From Deltaproteobacteria bacterium (GTDB lineage Bacteria; Myxococcota_A; Polyangia; HGW-17; SLPX01), in contig JAABSF010000095.1 in NCBI GenBank assembly GCA_011390535.1, forward strand, positions 1 through 8,459: DNA of 8,459 bases, given 5' to 3'. Numbering within the stretch: position 1 is the first letter of the stretch; each line of letters opens with the position of its first letter. The notes under the pieces are model-generated. The model worked only from the letters and a program-made list of their open reading frames with translations. It did no database searches and was not told the DNA's origin. Position numbers and translations under genes: made by a program. Shown piece after piece: positions 6,521 through 8,459 of this stretch.

Positions 6521-6592
6521 GTAGCAGTGCCTCCCCCTTTGGTGACACCTTCCGCTTTTTCTCACCATCGAGGGCTCTCTGCTACCTTTTTT
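6521..6592 (+). terminator. Nested stem-loop followed by a T-run (candidate terminator or structured RNA end)
   Basis: The outer arms GTAGCAG (6521-6527) and CTGCTAC (6579-6585) are perfect complements. Inside them CCTC (6530-6533) can pair with GAGG (6570-6573), and GGTGA (6541-6545) with TCACC (6562-6566). The outer stem is followed by CTTTTTT (6586-6592), as in an intrinsic terminator read on the + strand. The internal loop is large for a standard terminator. No annotated + strand gene lies upstream in this gap. The element also lies just past the stop of the - strand lipoprotein gene, so it may instead be that transcript's 3' hairpin. Confidence 0.35.
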
Positions 6593-6600
6593 GCCATCCA

Positions 6601-7164
6601 CTATTTGTCTACGCTCGATGCTGTCCCATCATTCCCCTTTTTTTTGGGGGAGATCACCCGGATCTTTTCTGCACAAAATTTAGCCAGTTTCCCATCCGGA
6701 CACCAAACACCATCAAACAAATAGAATTCACCTACCTGGAGATCATCCGGTACAGGCTCCAACTTAACCAACATCCGGGCGCCGACTTTTTCAGGCCTTT
6801 CTCCTTCGCTAAACGGCCGGACATCTGCAAATGTGTAATAAGGAGGAGGACACGATTTGCCGTGCTGGTGCTGTTTGGCAAAACACTCATAAGATTTTTT
6901 TGTATCTCTCCACAAAACAGCGGCCACAACTTGAACATTTTCATCAGACAACCTGCGACGGGCTTCTTCCACTGAAAGTGCTTTCGCCGGAACAGTTGTA
7001 ACCTCTTCTAAACGGACCCCGGACTTCCCAGGCCCGGCGGTTGTCCTTGGAGGGTTGCTCTCTCTCTTATGAGCAGCTTTCTTATCTCTCGTTTCTTTGC
7101 ATGAAGACACCGCTACTCCCCACAAAAACAAAACAAGCAGCATATATGGAAGCGCATACTTCAT
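6601..7164 (-). CDS. Small Cys-containing lipoprotein, possible OB-like domain
   Basis: I do not recognise a named family. The chosen ATG gives 187 residues with a type II signal peptide: Lys at 2, a hydrophobic core at 4-19, and lipobox VSSC with the lipidated C22. An upstream in-frame ATG at 7251, only 19 bases past htpG, would add 29 residues in front of the signal, which is unlikely. No strong ribosome site marks either start. After a charged, disordered stretch (23-62), residues 63-172 look like a small beta-barrel: VQVVAAVLW, PPPYYTFADV, ARMLVKLEPV, LQVGEFYLFDGVWC. Cysteines at 94, 105, 155 and 164 could form two disulfides in the periplasm. The pattern of a Cys-Pro-Pro-Pro-Tyr segment followed by a short VGxxY strand recalls OB-fold lipoproteins of deltaproteobacterial-type genomes, but that is impression, not proof. 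The gene lies about 106 bases after htpG on the same strand and may be read from its transcript. Confidence 0.75.
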   Translation of the reverse strand: MKYALPYMLLVLFLWGVAVSSCKETRDKKAAHKRESNPPRTTAGPGKSGVRLEEVTTVPAKALSVEEARRRLSDENVQVVAAVLWRDTKKSYECFAKQHQHGKSCPPPYYTFADVRPFSEGERPEKVGARMLVKLEPVPDDLQVGEFYLFDGVWCPDGKLAKFCAEKIRVISPKKKGNDGTASSVDK

Positions 7165-7270
7165 AGGATGCAGAGACCTCGGCTTCTTTCCTTCCTCCCA
7201 CAAACCCCTGCGGATCATCTGGTGAAACGAAAACTTTCTTGGAAAAAACATTACTATAACGTCTTCAACT

Positions 7271-8459
7271 TTAGTCCATCTTCAACCCGCTGACCATCAA
7301 ATCAGCCAAACGCTTTGAAAAATCAGCCATATCTTCAGGGGTTACTCCCTCGGCAAGCAGTGACTGGCCGTGCAGGAGATGTGCATGGTTTTGTAACACC
7401 TCGGAGTCAGGATCCTGATCATGAACTTTTTTCAGTTGTTTAATCAGGGGATGTTTCAAATTCAGTTCCAGTATTCGCTTCGACGGCGGGACCGGTTGAC
7501 CGGATTGTTTTAAAAGCTTAATGAGCCTTGGGCTGAGATCTCCTTCTCCACCCACGAGACAAGCCGGAGAAGAGGTCAACCGACTGGATGAGTTAACCTC
7601 TTTTACTTTATCCTGCAAAATAGAACGCAGCTTCTCCATTAAGGGCTTAAAGGCCTCCTCATCACCTTTGAGATCATTCTCTTTTTTCTCTTTCTTATCT
7701 TTCTTCTCTTTCTCATCAACCGTATCCGCGGTCTCATCAGAACCGTCTTTCGAAAGATCGTCTTGCTCGCCGCCCTTTTCGCCGGATGAACCTTTTACCT
7801 CAGAGAGATCCACACCGCTCTGGGCGGCGGATTTCAACTTCTTCCCTTCAAAATCACCGATGGACTCTACAATGATCTCATCTATTGGATCGGTGAGGTA
7901 CAGAACCTCAATACCCTTTGCCTTGAAAATCTCCAGGTGCGGTGAACTCTGTAGCCGCTCAAATGACTCGCCGGTGATGAAATAAATCGACTCCTGGCCC
8001 TCCGGCATCCGCTCTACATACTCTTCCAGAAAAACCAGCTCGCCGTTTTTCTCCGAGGAAGGGAACAAGAGCAGCGACTTGAGCTTATCCCGGTTGGAGA
8101 CATCTTCCGCGAGCCCCTCCTTGAGAGTTGAGCCGAACCCGGCCCAAAACTCTACATACTTCTCTCTGTCTTCTTTTTTCATCTCGGCCAGCTCGTCGAG
8201 CACCTTGCGGACTATTCGCCGTCGAATCATCCTCACCCGGCCGTCATCTTGGAGCATCTCCCTGGAAACATTCAATGGGAGATCCGGTGAATCCACTACA
8301 CCTTTTAAAAAACGCAGATATCTCGGCAGCAGCTCTTCAGCCTGAGATTTGATCATCACACGATTTACATAGAGCTGCAGGCCATAAGGCTCACCATAAT
8401 TTTGAAGATTAAAAGGCGGATTTTTGGGGATAAACACCAGGGCGGAGAATTCAAAATTC
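7271..8459 (-). CDS. htpG: Molecular chaperone HtpG (Hsp90 family), middle and C-terminal domains; 5' end outside window
   Basis: The frame stays open to the window edge, where codons encode NFEFSALVFIPKN, the conserved start of the Hsp90 middle domain (E. coli Y-T-S-L-L-Y-I-P). The ATP-binding N-terminal domain therefore lies outside the window. About 395 residues are visible. Middle-domain hallmarks include LYVNRVMI, the DLPLNVSRE signature with its ATP-contacting Arg, FGSTLKEG, and SSPHLEIFKAKGIEVLYL. The C-terminal dimerisation domain covers roughly the last 125 residues and ends in LKMD, with no MEEVD tail, as expected for a bacterial Hsp90. Between the two domains, bases 7652-7789 encode a Lys/Glu/Asp/Ser-rich stretch about 35 residues longer than in E. 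coli. HtpG acts as a cytoplasmic dimer that remodels client proteins using ATP. Its promoter is out of view. Confidence 0.95.
   Translation of the reverse strand, partial: NFEFSALVFIPKNPPFNLQNYGEPYGLQLYVNRVMIKSQAEELLPRYLRFLKGVVDSPDLPLNVSREMLQDDGRVRMIRRRIVRKVLDELAEMKKEDREKYVEFWAGFGSTLKEGLAEDVSNRDKLKSLLLFPSSEKNGELVFLEEYVERMPEGQESIYFITGESFERLQSSPHLEIFKAKGIEVLYLTDPIDEIIVESIGDFEGKKLKSAAQSGVDLSEVKGSSGEKGGEQDDLSKDGSDETADTVDEKEKKDKKEKKENDLKGDEEAFKPLMEKLRSILQDKVKEVNSSSRLTSSPACLVGGEGDLSPRLIKLLKQSGQPVPPSKRILELNLKHPLIKQLKKVHDQDPDSEVLQNHAHLLHGQSLLAEGVTPEDMADFSKRLADLMVSGLKMD
7652..7789 (-). other. Expanded charged linker between the HtpG middle and C-terminal domains
   Basis: The - strand is nearly all purine over about 7676-7721 and encodes runs of Lys, Glu and Asp such as KEKKDKKEKKEND, preceded by a Ser/Gly/Asp/Glu-rich stretch. 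Flanking sequence aligns to HtpG on both sides, so this is an insertion in a loop at the domain junction, not a frameshift. It resembles the charged linker of eukaryotic Hsp90 in composition, but that one sits between the N-terminal and middle domains. Confidence 0.75.

Larger units (their letters stand above)
6132..6600. other. 469-bp gap between the terB-like gene and the small lipoprotein gene
   Basis: No convincing protein gene is visible. Moderately long open frames occur on both strands (- 6276-6548 with a GTG start, + 6309-6464), but none has a good start, ribosome site and recognisable family together. The stretch holds the putative terB promoter with an inverted repeat (6199-6240), an AT-rich hairpin (6414-6423 pairing with 6429-6437, one bulged G, loop ATAAA), a GGGAGG-led 19-codon open frame on the + strand (6465-6524), and a larger folded element followed by six T (6521-6592). 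It could hold a small RNA or a decayed gene. Confidence 0.6.

Noticed and set aside
6276..6548. Minus-strand 90-residue open frame with a GTG start
   Set aside because: There is no ribosome site at a usable distance, no family resemblance, and it crosses the nested hairpin; a + frame is open over much of the same stretch, so openness alone is weak evidence.
7521..7985. Plus-strand Ser/Phe-rich open frame antisense to htpG
   Set aside because: It is the antisense reading of the charged htpG linker; htpG homology is continuous across it on the - strand.

Overview
The window comes from a Gram-negative bacterium of mid GC content. Two genes encode proteins with clear lipoboxes, and the coding is dense and typically bacterial. 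The mix of a ThrRS without a TGS domain, a lipoprotein-anchored glycoside hydrolase, a class III cyclase-type domain and a small Cys-containing lipoprotein loosely suggests a deltaproteobacterial-grade lineage (Myxococcota or a relative). That placement is inference only; nothing here fixes the taxon.

Layout. Three genes lie on the + strand: the 3' end of a class III nucleotide-cyclase homology domain whose catalytic residues are mostly replaced (2-577), thrS (809-2665), and a large lipoprotein with a clan GH-A glycosidase barrel followed by two beta-rich, CBM-like regions (2848-5679). They converge on three genes on the - strand: a TerB-like acidic protein (5733-6131), a small lipoprotein with a possible OB-like fold (6601-7164), and the 3' two thirds of htpG (7271-8459, running off the window). 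The 469-base gap at 6132-6600 has no convincing gene. It holds the terB promoter, an inverted repeat over that promoter, and a folded element followed by a T-run.

The genes do not form a recognisable pathway. ThrRS (translation) and HtpG (protein folding) are housekeeping. The two lipoproteins are probably outer-membrane or periplasmic, and the glycosidase probably acts on external or envelope polysaccharide. thrS is not followed by infC-rpmI-rplT, its frequent partners.

The most striking feature is a recurrent tandem-repeat habit. An 18-bp array sits just before thrS and a 15-bp array just after it. At least four in-frame arrays (27, 36, 9 and 12 bp) sit in the linker and presumed loops of the glycosidase lipoprotein, and HtpG has an enlarged Lys/Glu/Asp-rich linker. 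All the periods are multiples of three, inside and outside genes. The other notable points are the near-complete loss of catalytic residues in the cyclase domain and the structured gap at 6132-6600. I see no CRISPR array, tRNA, rRNA, intact mobile element or recognisable defence system.
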